A stretch of 62,292 nucleotides of DNA from a virus, in the IMG/VR virus record IMGVR_UViG_3300031787_000117, positions 1-62,292 of that record, one strand, 5' to 3'. This document shows positions 1 to 9,400 of this stretch, one piece after another. The notes beneath the pieces are model-generated. The model had not been told where the DNA came from, made no database searches, and was given only the letters and a program-made list of their open reading frames with translations. A program made the translations under genes and the position numbers. Every line of letters begins with the position of its first letter. Within the stretch, counting starts at the first letter, position 1.

Positions 1-148
1 AAGCAATTGGGGAACTGAAGAAAACCCCAAAATGCGCCTATCAATCTATCAGACCGACCTGCAATACGCGCTGATGAAGTGCATTCAAGAACAGCAGGCA
101 ATGATTGACGAACTCAAGGCCGAAGTGGCCGCACTAAAAGGAGCGTAA
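1..148 (+). CDS. Tail fibre protein, C-terminal fragment (5' end outside window)
   Basis: The frame is open from the first base and ends in TAA at 146-148. It encodes about 48 residues. The end is a short amphipathic helix containing YALMKCIQEQQ and then DELKAEVAALKG. Such terminal coiled coils are typical of phage fibres that carry an intramolecular chaperone. The fibre gene that runs off the other end of the window is in the same frame if the ends are joined, so this is probably its C terminus. No chaperone-type catalytic core is visible here, so part of the gene may be missing. A separate short fibre is the alternative. Confidence 0.7.
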   Translation, partial: SNWGTEENPKMRLSIYQTDLQYALMKCIQEQQAMIDELKAEVAALKGA

Positions 149-150
149 AC

Positions 151-474
151 ATGAACTGGAACATCTCAGCAATGGACGTTCGTGTCCAAGAAGGCGAGTA
201 CCAAGACGTTGTGATCGTTGTTCACTGGCAGTGCAGTGACACCCAGACCATCGACGGCAAGGAATACTCAGGCCGGGTGTACTCGACCTGTTCGCTGCCA
301 GCGCCGGAGGGTTCTTTCACGCCTTATGACCAGCTAACGCAGCAGCAGGTGCTTGGCTGGATCTGGGCTAACGGAGTGGATCAAGCGGCAACGGAAGCGG
401 CTGTAGAGGCGCAGATTCAGGCTCAGGCGCACCCCGTAGTAATTTCACCGCCCCTCCCATGGAACCAAGCATGA
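151..474 (+). CDS. Small conserved phage protein of the tail-fibre region
   Basis: A 107-residue acidic protein beginning two bases after the fibre stop. It has alternating beta-type segments (DVVIVVHWQCSD, GRVYSTCSL) and a C-terminal Ala/Gln helix (AAVEAQIQAQ). I recognise this pattern from short proteins that sit beside tail fibres in cyanophage-like and other marine or freshwater phages, sometimes labelled DUF7936. Its function is unknown; an accessory structural role is inferred from location. Its stop codon overlaps the next start in an ATGA junction, which suggests translational coupling. Confidence 0.6.
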   Translation: MNWNISAMDVRVQEGEYQDVVIVVHWQCSDTQTIDGKEYSGRVYSTCSLPAPEGSFTPYDQLTQQQVLGWIWANGVDQAATEAAVEAQIQAQAHPVVISPPLPWNQA

Positions 475-629
475 ACGAAGTTACCCTGACGCTGGCGGTA
501 GAAGAAGTCAACGCGATCCTGCAAACCTTGGGGCAACTGCCCACTTCTAGCGGCGCATGGCCGTTGGTCGTGAAGATCAAGTCCCAAGCAGAAGCGCAGT
601 TGAAGTCTGAAGACGCTGCGGTACAGTAA
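471..629 (+). CDS. 52-residue conserved small phage protein
   Basis: ATG at 471 overlaps the previous stop (ATGA). The protein is 52 residues: an N-terminal beta/helix segment (EVTLTLAVEEVNAIL), the motif QLPTSSGAWPLV, then a helix with KIKSQAEAQL. The LPTSSxAxPL motif is one I associate with small proteins in related phage structural operons. No enzymatic motif or membrane segment is present. The overlapping junction and in-operon position support a real gene. Function unknown. Confidence 0.6.
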   Translation: MNEVTLTLAVEEVNAILQTLGQLPTSSGAWPLVVKIKSQAEAQLKSEDAAVQ

Positions 630-632
630 ATT

Positions 633-1142
633 GTGCTTGACCCAGTTACCCTGCTGGCTACGGCTACGGCGGTATTCAACGGCTTAAAGAAAGCTGTTGA
701 GCTTGGCCGAGAGGCAGAAGATGTCTTCGGCCAGTTGGGTAAGTGGGCAAGTGCAGTCAGCGATCTACAAGAATGGATCAACATAGAGGCTAACAAGAAG
801 CCTCCGTTGTTCAAGAAGTTGGTCTTTACGAAGTCTGCGACGCAAGAAGCGTTTGATGCTTACGCGGCGCAGGTAAAGATCAAAGAGATGGAGAAGACTC
901 TCTATCACTGGTTTCACTACGGAGAGCTTCAGCATCTGGGTCGCGAAGGGTATGTCGAGTTTGTCCAGATGCGGCGACGGATTAAAGAGCAGCGAGAGAA
1001 GATGGTGTACGAGCAGATGAGACGCAGGAAAAAGTTCATCAAGAACAGCTCTGACGCCATCTTCATAGCGGTTGTGATCGGTACAGGCGGGATCATTCTC
1101 TTCCACATCATCAAGTTCATGGTGGATCGGTGGCCGGAATGA
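633..1142 (+). CDS. Membrane-anchored phage protein upstream of the holins
   Basis: Starts with GTG (TTG at 631 is out of frame); 169 residues. The N terminus (VTLLATATAVFNGLKKAVELG) and the segment KKPPLFKKL are familiar from a family found in marine podoviruses and myoviruses next to lysis genes. A charged helical middle rich in Arg and Lys leads into one C-terminal hydrophobic segment (AIFIAVVIGTGGIILFHIIK), so the bulk should face one side of the inner membrane. Possible roles are an accessory lysis protein or a spanin-like partner, but no signal peptide or lipobox is seen, so the role stays open. Confidence 0.6.
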   Translation: MLDPVTLLATATAVFNGLKKAVELGREAEDVFGQLGKWASAVSDLQEWINIEANKKPPLFKKLVFTKSATQEAFDAYAAQVKIKEMEKTLYHWFHYGELQHLGREGYVEFVQMRRRIKEQREKMVYEQMRRRKKFIKNSSDAIFIAVVIGTGGIILFHIIKFMVDRWPE

Positions 1143-1543
1143 ACGAGATCAAAATGCTCAAGGCTCAGGCGCAAGCCGAGCTACAGAGACTAGAGGCGGA
1201 ATCCTCTGCTAAAGACGTAGCCGGTAAGGCTATCGGCAAGCAGGGGCTGTTCTATATCACCCTGATTGTAGTGATCGGGGTGGGCGCTTCTATCGTCCTT
1301 GAGAACGAGAAGATCGCCGCCGTCATGGGTCTATTGGGTGCAGCTTTAACTGCCCTGATCTCAATGCTGAACGGTATCGCCGGGGCGAATCCTAAGCAGG
1401 AAAAGCCCGAGTTTGAAGTAATTCGGGAGTTGATTTCTAAGCTAGACCGGCTTGATCGTGCCGAGCAGCCGATGAAGGTTGACGTTACTGAGGGCCGGGT
1501 AACGGTCACGAAGGGTGACGATCAGGTAACGGCGACGAAATGA
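1139..1543 (+). CDS. Two-TM membrane protein, candidate holin
   Basis: I chose ATG 1139, which overlaps the previous stop in an ATGA junction, over GTG 1130; this gives 134 residues. A charged N-terminal helix (KAQAQAELQRLEAES) precedes two hydrophobic segments (FYITLIVVIGVGASIVL and AAVMGLLGAALTALISML) and a charged tail (KLDRLDRAEQPMKVDV). The topology and its place just before another holin-like gene and the endolysin suggest a holin or antiholin. The C-terminal tail is longer than in typical class II holins. Function inferred. Confidence 0.6.
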   Translation: MNEIKMLKAQAQAELQRLEAESSAKDVAGKAIGKQGLFYITLIVVIGVGASIVLENEKIAAVMGLLGAALTALISMLNGIAGANPKQEKPEFEVIRELISKLDRLDRAEQPMKVDVTEGRVTVTKGDDQVTATK

Positions 1544-1614
1544 GCTACCTGCTGACTATCGTCTTTATCCTGATAGCGGCTCTCATGGTTTTTTTAGCGG
1601 AGATAAGCCGATAA
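1540..1614 (+). CDS. 24-residue single-TM peptide
   Basis: A very short frame, coupled at both ends: its ATG overlaps the upstream stop (ATGA at 1540-1543) and its TAA shares a base with the next ATG (TAATG at 1612-1616). The product is almost one hydrophobic helix (LLTIVFILIAALMVFLAE) ending in ISR. The tight coupling inside a lysis cassette suggests a real membrane microprotein, possibly a holin modulator. Its small size makes chance possible, although the double overlap is unlikely to be accidental. Confidence 0.5.
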   Translation: MSYLLTIVFILIAALMVFLAEISR

Positions 1615-2099
1615 TGCTGCCAATCGTTGCCGGGATCGTGTCTACGCTGATCCAAAACAACCTGCCAAAAGTAGCTCAGGCGGTAGTAGACAAAGGGCTG
1701 GATTACGTCCAAGAGAAAACCGGCATGGAATTAAAGCCGGACATGACTCAGGATGACATCAAGGCTCTCCGTGATCGTGCGATGCAGCACGAAGAGTTCA
1801 TGGTCGAGCAGGCAAACAAGAACACGGCTGACGCAAGAGCGATGCAGGTTGCCGCGCTGATTAACGGCAACGGAATAAGCCGGTCATTTGTCTATGTGCT
1901 GGCTACTTTCTGGTCGTTGGTGGCGGCTAGTTATATTTTTTTGATCACGATGGTGAACATCCCCGAGGCTAACGTCAGGTTCGCCGATACTGTATTGGGG
2001 TTCATCCTTGCGACGGTAGTGGCGACCATCCTGAACTTCTTCTTTGGGTCATCCGCAGGGTCTAAGGCTAAGCAAGAGACGATTGAGAGTAAAAAATGA
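1614..2099 (+). CDS. Holin of the three-TM (GTA-holin-like) type
   Basis: 161 residues. The N-terminal half is soluble (LKPDMTQDDIKALRDRAMQHEEF and similar); then come hydrophobic segments SFVYVLATFWSLVAASYIFL and TVLGFILATVVATILNFFFG, ending in SSAGSKAKQE. The last motif with FFGSSAGSKxK is characteristic of the holin-of-three-TMs family found in gene-transfer agents and many phages. It should form the inner-membrane lesion that releases the GH108 lysin encoded immediately downstream, with which it overlaps by four bases. Predicted inner-membrane location. Confidence 0.75.
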   Translation: MLPIVAGIVSTLIQNNLPKVAQAVVDKGLDYVQEKTGMELKPDMTQDDIKALRDRAMQHEEFMVEQANKNTADARAMQVAALINGNGISRSFVYVLATFWSLVAASYIFLITMVNIPEANVRFADTVLGFILATVVATILNFFFGSSAGSKAKQETIESKK

Positions 2100-2635
2100 A
2101 GTCCACTTGGCATCTAGCGTTTGAGCATCTACTTCAGTCGGAAGGGGGTTTTACAGATGACCCCCGCGATCCGGGTAACAAGTTACCTGACGGCAGGCCG
2201 GGATCTACGAATCTAGGTGTTACTCAAGCGGTCTGGGAGCAGCACATCGGTCGGCAGGTAACGCACGACGAGATGAAAGCCCTGACCACAGACGATGTGA
2301 ACCCGCTATACAAGAAACAGTATTGGGACTCTATTCGGGGGGATGATCTTCCCGCCGGGATCGACTATCTGGTGTTTGATATGGCCGTTAATTCCGGGCC
2401 GGGCCGGGCGGCGATGACTCTACAAAAGTGTGTCGGGGCGAAGCCGGACGGTGCAATCGGGCCAGCTACCCTAGCAGCAGTATCGAATGCCAACCTAGAC
2501 AAACTCATTGATGACTACACTCAAGCTCGGCTAGAGTTCATGCGTAGCCTACCAACGTGGCAAACGTTCGGAAGAGGCTGGGAGCGCCGAGTCAAAGAGG
2601 TGGCAGAATTGTCGGATTCGCTAGTGCAGGTATAG
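2096..2635 (+). CDS. Endolysin, GH108-type muramidase
   Basis: 179 residues. The N-terminal part has the signature FEHLLQSEGGF with the likely catalytic Glu16, then TNLGVTQAVWEQHIG, typical of glycoside hydrolase family 108 (N-acetylmuramidases that cut peptidoglycan). The C-terminal half (KPDGAIGPATLAAV, then a helix with RLEFMRSLPTWQTFGRGWERRV) matches the peptidoglycan-binding domain that usually follows GH108. Length fits the family. No signal peptide is seen, so export depends on the upstream holins. Ends in TAG. Confidence 0.88.
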   Translation: MKSTWHLAFEHLLQSEGGFTDDPRDPGNKLPDGRPGSTNLGVTQAVWEQHIGRQVTHDEMKALTTDDVNPLYKKQYWDSIRGDDLPAGIDYLVFDMAVNSGPGRAAMTLQKCVGAKPDGAIGPATLAAVSNANLDKLIDDYTQARLEFMRSLPTWQTFGRGWERRVKEVAELSDSLVQV

Positions 2636-2637
2636 GG

Positions 2638-3351
2638 ATGAACTCATTTGTGTATTGTTGGACTGACCATAGCCAGCAAAAGCTGTACGTCGGTATGCAC
2701 AAAGGTCATGTAAATGATGGCTACATATGTTCGTCTAAATACATGCTCAACGAGTACAAATCTAGGCCACAAGACTTTACCCGCCAGATTCTTGCTATAG
2801 GTTCTTACGAAACCTGCCGTATCTTTGAGATCAAAGTCATCAAGGCGATGTTTGATCAAAAGGTGAATTGCTACAACTTGAACTATGGAGGGGTGGTTCT
2901 GCACACCCCGGAAATACGAGCAAAGATTAGCAAGACACACAAAGGCAAGACGATCTCAGAGGATCATAAAGCCGCAATCAGACTATGGAACGAGACTCAG
3001 CGTCAACTTGCCACGGCAGAAACGCGAGAGAAGATTAGTCAAGCGCGGCGTGGTGTTCCTCGCGGGGCGTTGTCAGAAGAGTGGAAGGCCAAGATTGGCA
3101 CATCTCTTGTTGGCAAAAAACGTTCGAAGGAGTTTAAAGAGGCAGTATCAGCGAGACAGCTTGGAATCAAGCGAGGCGCGTACCCAGAGTCAGGTAAAGA
3201 GAAGCAGCGTATTGCACATACAGGAAAAAAACACTCCCCAGAAACGATAGAGAAGCTACGCGCAATCAAAGCAAACATATCTGAAGAAACAAAGGCTAAA
3301 CTAAGCGCAGCCAAGAAAGCATACTGGGATCGCAAAAAAGGGGTGGCGTAA
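2638..3351 (+). CDS. GIY-YIG homing endonuclease with NUMOD3 repeats
   Basis: ATG 2638 lies two bases after the endolysin stop; an upstream in-frame start at 2557 would lie inside the endolysin and is rejected. 237 residues. The N-terminal nuclease domain shows a degenerate GIY-YIG core (VYCWTD then LYVGMHKG) and a plausible catalytic Glu64 in CRIFEIKVIK. The C-terminal half holds repeated NUMOD3-type DNA-binding motifs (KISKTHKGKTIS, KIGTSLVGKKRS, HTGKKHSPETIEKLR). These are hallmarks of free-standing homing endonucleases, so this gene is probably a mobile passenger between lysis and tail genes. Its TAA overlaps the next ATG by one base. Confidence 0.85.
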   Translation: MNSFVYCWTDHSQQKLYVGMHKGHVNDGYICSSKYMLNEYKSRPQDFTRQILAIGSYETCRIFEIKVIKAMFDQKVNCYNLNYGGVVLHTPEIRAKISKTHKGKTISEDHKAAIRLWNETQRQLATAETREKISQARRGVPRGALSEEWKAKIGTSLVGKKRSKEFKEAVSARQLGIKRGAYPESGKEKQRIAHTGKKHSPETIEKLRAIKANISEETKAKLSAAKKAYWDRKKGVA

Positions 3352-5450
3352 TGCTTAAAAAGTTGCAACTCCGTTCTGGAGTAAATAGAGAAAATACAAG
3401 ATACCAGAGTGAAAATGGTTGGTACGAGTGCGACAAGATTCGTTTTCGCCAAGGAACGCCTGAAAAGATTGGTGGCTGGGCACCGTTTCAGAGTCCGGTA
3501 ACAACTTTTCTGGGTGTTTGCCGGGCGCTTTGGAACTGGGTAACGCTCGGCGGTCAGAATTTAATTGCCGTTGGGACTAACCTTAAGTACTACATCAGCC
3601 AGGGCGGTGCGTACAACGACATTACGCCGATTCGGTCAGCGGTCACGCTAACTAATCCGTTTGCTACGACTACTGGTTCTCAAACCGTAACGGTCACCGA
3701 TGCAAATGGCGGTTATAAAACAGACGATTTTGTAACCTTTTATGGTGGATCTGCTGTCGGCGGCATCACTATTACTGGTCAGTATCAAATCACTGTCGTA
3801 TCGGCTACGACTTACACCATCACCGTTAGCGGCAATCCTACAACTGCCACTGGCGGTGGGACTGTCCGGGCGGTATATCAAATTAATACTGGCCCAGCGT
3901 TTGTAGAGCCTCTAAATGGTTGGGGTGCGTCAGGCTGGGGATCAGGAGCTTGGGGTATTGGACAGACTTCAACCGACCCCATCAGGTTGTGGAGTCAATC
4001 TAACTTTGGTGAAGACCTGATCTTTGGCCCCCGAGGTGGCGGTATTTATTACTGGGATGCCACGCTGGGTAGTCTCCCCCTGAGCTTTACCGTCACCATT
4101 GCGTCACCTGCGGTAGTCACTGTTTCGTCTGCCCTAATTTCAAACGGCACACCGATCCGACTTGCTACAACCGGGGCTCTGCCTACAGGGCTTACTGTTG
4201 GGACTCAGTATTACGTGGTTAACGCATCGGGTACGACCTTCCAGCTTGCTGCAACAGCGGGCGGTACTCCTATCAATACGTCAGGCAGTCAAAGCGGGGC
4301 TCATACGATTCTGCCCAACGCGCCCCTACTTTCCGCCTGGGGTGGGGCTACGGACGTACCTACCAAACAGAATTACTTGTTGGTTTCAGACATCAATCGA
4401 TTTGTGTTTGCGCTTGGCTGTAGCGAGTACAGCACGAACATATTTGATCCGATGTTGATCCGGTGGTCAGACCAAGAAGATCCGTTTAACTGGACACCTG
4501 CATCTACTAACCAAGCAGGTTTTCTAAGACTATCCAGAGGCTCTGAGATTATTAGTGCCACGCAGTCCCGTCAGGAGGTGTTGGTCTGGACGGATGCGGC
4601 GCTTTATTCTTTGCAATACGTTGGTGCCCCTATCGTCTGGGGCGCTCAGTTGGTCGGCGAAAACATCTCTATTGCCAGTGAAAACGCGGTAGCCTACGCC
4701 AACGGCGTGTCGTATTGGATGGGTAAAGACAAGTTCTACAAATACGATGGCCGAGTCCAACCACTTCGTTGTGATCTGCGTCGCTACATCTTTGAGGATT
4801 TAAACCAGTCTCAGTATCCACAGATTTTTTCTGGCACGAACGAAGGTTTCTATGAGATATGGTGGTTCTATTGCTCAGCCGGGTCAGAACTGATCGACAA
4901 GTACGTCGTCTATAACTACATGGAAGACATTTGGTACTACGGCACCATGGCGCGTACGGCTTGGTTAGATTCTGGTTTGCGCGAGTACCCGCTGGCTGCG
5001 ACTTACTCTAATACTCTGGTTAATCAGGAATTTGGCCTTAATGACAACGAAGCTGGCGTAGATTCAGCCATCAACTCTTACATTACGTCTTCTGAATTTG
5101 ATTTAGATGACGGCCATAAGTTCATGTTTGTCTGGCGGATGCTGCCTGATATTACATTCTCTGGGTCTACGGCAAACAGTCCAAAGGTAACGATGTACCT
5201 GCTCCCATTGCAGAACTCTGGATCGGGGTATTCTATTAATCCGGCGGTCAATGCTAATCACTCTGAGGGTTATTTTAGTTATGCCGACGTTACCCGTACG
5301 GCAGTGGTTCCCGTTGAACAGTTTACCGGTCAGGTTTATACACGAGTCCGCGCCCGACAGATGGCGATGAAGATCGAATCCAATGATCTAAACACGACAT
5401 GGCAGCTTGGGTCGCCCCGGATTGACATGCGGCCTGATGGCAAACGATAA
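3351..5450 (+). CDS. Large tail or packaged-DNA stabilisation protein
   Basis: 699 residues. The N terminus (LQLRSGVNRENTRYQ, then GWYECDKIRFRQGTPEKIGGW) is a signature I associate with a large virion protein conserved in environmental podoviruses, functionally like P22 gp10 or T7 tail tubular protein B. Two beta-rich Thr/Val/Gly insertions are visible (about residues 100-175 and 245-325); the second contains ALPTGLTVGTQYYVV, a motif of small FCCH-like beta domains often inserted in phage tail proteins. The C-terminal part (YVVYNYMEDIWYYGTM) resumes the core fold. Predicted tail structural component; the exact position is inferred. Confidence 0.65.
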   Translation: MLKKLQLRSGVNRENTRYQSENGWYECDKIRFRQGTPEKIGGWAPFQSPVTTFLGVCRALWNWVTLGGQNLIAVGTNLKYYISQGGAYNDITPIRSAVTLTNPFATTTGSQTVTVTDANGGYKTDDFVTFYGGSAVGGITITGQYQITVVSATTYTITVSGNPTTATGGGTVRAVYQINTGPAFVEPLNGWGASGWGSGAWGIGQTSTDPIRLWSQSNFGEDLIFGPRGGGIYYWDATLGSLPLSFTVTIASPAVVTVSSALISNGTPIRLATTGALPTGLTVGTQYYVVNASGTTFQLAATAGGTPINTSGSQSGAHTILPNAPLLSAWGGATDVPTKQNYLLVSDINRFVFALGCSEYSTNIFDPMLIRWSDQEDPFNWTPASTNQAGFLRLSRGSEIISATQSRQEVLVWTDAALYSLQYVGAPIVWGAQLVGENISIASENAVAYANGVSYWMGKDKFYKYDGRVQPLRCDLRRYIFEDLNQSQYPQIFSGTNEGFYEIWWFYCSAGSELIDKYVVYNYMEDIWYYGTMARTAWLDSGLREYPLAATYSNTLVNQEFGLNDNEAGVDSAINSYITSSEFDLDDGHKFMFVWRMLPDITFSGSTANSPKVTMYLLPLQNSGSGYSINPAVNANHSEGYFSYADVTRTAVVPVEQFTGQVYTRVRARQMAMKIESNDLNTTWQLGSPRIDMRPDGKR

Positions 5451-6107
5451 ATGACTTCCCCGATTATTCAGAAGGTTGCACCACCTGCCTTGCCCCAGGC
5501 GCGGGAAGGCTATGATCGTCCGTATCAGGATCAGCTAAATAACGTTCATCGACTGTTTTATAACCGTCTCACACAGTCATATAACGCGCTGATTAGTCCG
5601 CCACTTGGCGATGTACCGCCGGGGGGCTCGAATCTGTATTTCCCGTATGCGGCCATTCAGCGCACAACAGACCAGACGTTTACAGCCGATACGGCAACAC
5701 AGATCACGTTTGATACAAATGACTTTTTGTCAGCCTGCACTAACGATGGCACCGATGGTATCGCTGTGGAGGTCGGGGGTATCTACAACTACCAGTTCAG
5801 CGTGCAGATAAAGAACACGGATACCCAGATTCACACGGCGTGGATTTGGCTGCGGGTTAACAATATAGACGTAGCTGGCACGGCTAGTAAGTTTGATGTA
5901 ATTTCCAGCCACGGAGGCATTCCGGGGTACATCATCGCAGCGTGTAATTTCTACGTGCAGTTGGCTCCCGAGGACACCGTTGAGATGTGGGCTGCGGTTA
6001 ATAACGTAGCAGTTTCGTTTGAAGCAGAAGCGGCTCAGACAACGCCGTTTCCGCATCCTTCGATTCCGTCAGTTGTTGCTACTCTTACCTTTGTGAGCGC
6101 GGTATGA
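5451..6107 (+). CDS. Tail protein with C1q/TNF-like beta domain
   Basis: ATG directly follows the upstream TAA. 218 residues. The N-terminal 60 residues are helical and Pro-rich, ending near LISPPLGDVPPGG. The rest is a beta sandwich: AVEVGGIYNYQFSVQIKN, then TAWIWLRVNNIDVAGTAS, YVQLAPEDTVEMWAA and a final VVATLTFVSAV. This pattern of strands resembles the jelly-roll used by phage receptor or accessory fibre proteins. Location between tail genes supports a structural, possibly trimeric, role. Function inferred. Confidence 0.6.
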   Translation: MTSPIIQKVAPPALPQAREGYDRPYQDQLNNVHRLFYNRLTQSYNALISPPLGDVPPGGSNLYFPYAAIQRTTDQTFTADTATQITFDTNDFLSACTNDGTDGIAVEVGGIYNYQFSVQIKNTDTQIHTAWIWLRVNNIDVAGTASKFDVISSHGGIPGYIIAACNFYVQLAPEDTVEMWAAVNNVAVSFEAEAAQTTPFPHPSIPSVVATLTFVSAV

Positions 6108-6496
6108 AGAGCACACAAGACATCATTAAAGAGTCTGATGAAGTCAAAGAAATGGGCATGGACTGGAAGCGTGTGTACGCAGCCGTTGCTCTATCCATTC
6201 AAAACAATACGCATCGGGTAATGCGTAGTGGGAATACGCTTTTGTGGATCAAGCTTTTGCCACAGAAGACCGCTCAGATGTATGTGTTTAACGCCGACAC
6301 GCAAAAGAACTTTTTGAAGAATATGAAAGAGTTTGCGAAAGCCTTAGACAAGTCTGGCTTTGAATCTGTGTTTGGCGAAACGCACAACATGCAGCTTATC
6401 GAAATGATGAAGCGCTTGGGGTACCCGGTTAAAGTAGAACAAGTTGGCACGGATGATCAGGGCCGAACCATCTATCGGGGTACTGTAGATGTGTAA
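6104..6496 (+). CDS. Conserved small protein, possibly GNAT-like
   Basis: 130 residues, overlapping both neighbours by a few bases. The order of elements (helical N terminus, beta strands NTLLWIKLL and AQMYVFNAD, helix NFLKNMKEFAKALDKSGF, then a GETHNMQLIEMMKRLGYPVK segment) looks like a shortened acetyltransferase-type fold, in which the last helix and strand are common. No clear acetyl-CoA loop is present, so enzymatic activity is doubtful. I recognise similar proteins between tail genes of other environmental podoviruses. Function unknown. Confidence 0.55.
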   Translation: MKSTQDIIKESDEVKEMGMDWKRVYAAVALSIQNNTHRVMRSGNTLLWIKLLPQKTAQMYVFNADTQKNFLKNMKEFAKALDKSGFESVFGETHNMQLIEMMKRLGYPVKVEQVGTDDQGRTIYRGTVDV

Positions 6497-9400
6497 TCCC
6501 AGACAAGAGTTAAGCAACGCGTTCAACACTATTACTGGATGGGTAGATAGGGGTTTAACCGGTATTGGGAAAACATTTGACGCAATTGCAAAAGATCCGC
6601 TTCCCACAATTGCCACAGTTGCTTTAACCGCTGTTGGGGTTCCTCCGTATGTAACAGCGCTAGCTCGTACCGCCATGTCTGGCGGGAACATGGAAAATTA
6701 TGTAATTAATTTAGCGACGAGTTATATCGCAACAGAAGCGGGTGCGGCAGTCGGAGATGCCGCTTTCCCAGAACTTGGGAATGTTGCAGGTTATGGTGGA
6801 GTAGGGGATGTAGCCTTTCAGCCCACGGCCACGCAGGCAATTCTCAAAACAGTGATTAGCAACGCATCTGCGCAGGGTGCTGCTGCTGTTTTGCAAGGCA
6901 AAGACTTAAATGAAGTTTTTAACTCTGCTCTATCTGGTGCGGTTGGTGGCTTAATTAATACCACTTTACGTACTGAGCTTGGCGTTGATCCCTCCAAAAT
7001 TGAAGGCAGATTAATTAGCGATGCTACCAAGGCAGCGGTTAGTAGCATCCTTAATAATCAAGATCCCGCGCTGGCTATTGGCAATGCTTTAAGCCAATCT
7101 GTTTTTGGTACGCTGGCTAACACAGCGGCTTCTGGATTGAAGTCTGTTGTAAGTGATATTAACAAAGCAGCTACAGAATTTGAAACAACGCAATCGGAAG
7201 CCAATACTTTACGCGGCGAAATAGATACTGAAAGTACTCGGCTTTCAGGGATCGCTAGCATACTCAATTCAGAATCTGCGACGTTAAACAGTACTCAACA
7301 AACTCTTGCCAATTCGTATGATCTATTAAATTTATCGGGCCAAATCTACGATTGGAGATCTAACACTGTTCATTACAACCCTGCCGTTAATACAGCATAC
7401 GCGCAGCGCATGGGGTTGGTTGAAGGTTATAGTGAGGATTTCGGAACATATTATGTAAATCCTACTACTAATGAATTCGTGCTTAGCCTTGGGCTTCATG
7501 CAAAAGATACGTTAGAAAAACAAGCAAATTATTTAAATACTAATATTCCGCAATTTGAATCAGACGTAACAAATTTTAATACAAAGCTTGCGACTTTTAA
7601 TGCTGATAAAATCAAGTTAGATGACAAAGTAGATACTTATGATGGCTATGTAACTAAGTTATTTGGCGAAGATGGAACCGGGGGGCTTAACAAAACAATT
7701 CAAGATCTGTTGGTAGATCGAGATAAGTATTTAGGAGATTTAGACAAAAGCATCACCGGTTTGTCAGAGATCGCTGGTGAAGAAATTAGTGATGTTGCAA
7801 AAGAGATCGCAACAGAAGCGGTTAATACATTAGACCAAAACTTCCGCACTAGCGATGAAGTAACGGATGCGTTTGCCAATAACCCGTTATTTGCTGGATA
7901 TAAACCGGACGCTGCGGATATTGCAAAGTTTGTTGGCGAAGGCGCTGATGCTGACTTACAAGGATTAATTAATAACTTTGTTGACGAGCGTACGTTAGAT
8001 GCCGCCGAACTGGCTGATATTGCCCAGAAAGAAGGGCTGACACTCACGCAGGATGATCTGCTTGCTTTAGTTCAACAAGGCGATGAGAAAGAGCTAACTA
8101 AGCAATTTACTGAGCAGTTTGATAAGCAAGCCGTAACGCGTGATGAAGCTAAAGAGTTCTTTGATGACATTGGCTTTGAACCATCTGATGAACAATTACT
8201 ACAGTTCATCGGTAAGCGAGATGAGTCTTCTACGTTTACTGATATAGAAGAATTTGTTACTGGGCAGCGTGAGGCTGACGCTCAGAAAGCAGGTTTCCCT
8301 GATTACGCCACGCAACAACGGTTTGATAGCGATATTGACGCATATAAGGCTAGTCAGCCACGCGCTGATGTAGTGCCTATAGGCGCTCCTGAAGTGCCTT
8401 TGACTCCGTTAACCCCCGGTTTAGGCGCAGAAGATTTTTTTGGCACCCAACCATCAACCGAGCCGTTCCCGTATACACCCGGCGAAGATGCTGAAGAGTT
8501 TGAATCGGGCGATGGCACTGTAGTCGATACGCTTACCGGCGGCTTGGGAAATGATCTGCTTGGCGGCGAGACGGATGAAGAACGCGCAGCTAGAGAAGCG
8601 CGGGAAGCAGAAGAAATTATCTACGGCGGGACTGGTAACGACACCACTGCTGGTGGCGATGAGACGGTTGAAGGTGGTGCGGGTAATGACACCGTTGCTG
8701 CGGTAGAAGATTTAGAGGGTTTCCCTGACGCCGCGACTAAAGAACAGTATCAAGGTAACTATGGTGCCTATCAAGCTGATCTGGCGCGTGTTGCTCTGGA
8801 AGAGCAGGAAGCCGTTCGCAGTGCTGAAGCTGCCGCAGAAGCAGAGCAACTGGATCGGGCCAAATACGAAGACCTGAAAGACATATTCCCCGACTACGAT
8901 ACATATAAGTTTTATAACGGGGATGTATATGCCTATCGCGCTGATCAGCAAGCAGAGCGCGAACGATTAGCCGACGAGCTTGGTTTCCCCAATGTAGATA
9001 TCTATAACCTGTATCAAGGCAACGTTGAACAGTTTAGGCAAGCCCAAGCAACCGATGCCGGGTTCCCTGATTATGTTACTTATTTAAGTTACGACGGAGA
9101 TTCAACGGCTTATCAAGATGATCTTGCATCTGCCGAAGGCTGGCCGGATGCTGCGACGCGTGATGAGTTTGGTGGCAGCAAAGAGCGTTATGCCAAACAC
9201 TTAGAAGATGAACGCGCGCTTGAAGAAAGCGGTCGGCAATATGAGATTCAACAAAAGCAGTTTAGAGATCAATTAGCTCAAGAGCGCGGCTTCCCGGACG
9301 ATGAAACGTATCAACAGTTTGGCGGGGATATAGACGCCTATCTGGCAACGTTGCCACCCTCCTTCCCAGAAGACACGCTGGGTGGCGGACAGGACGACAC

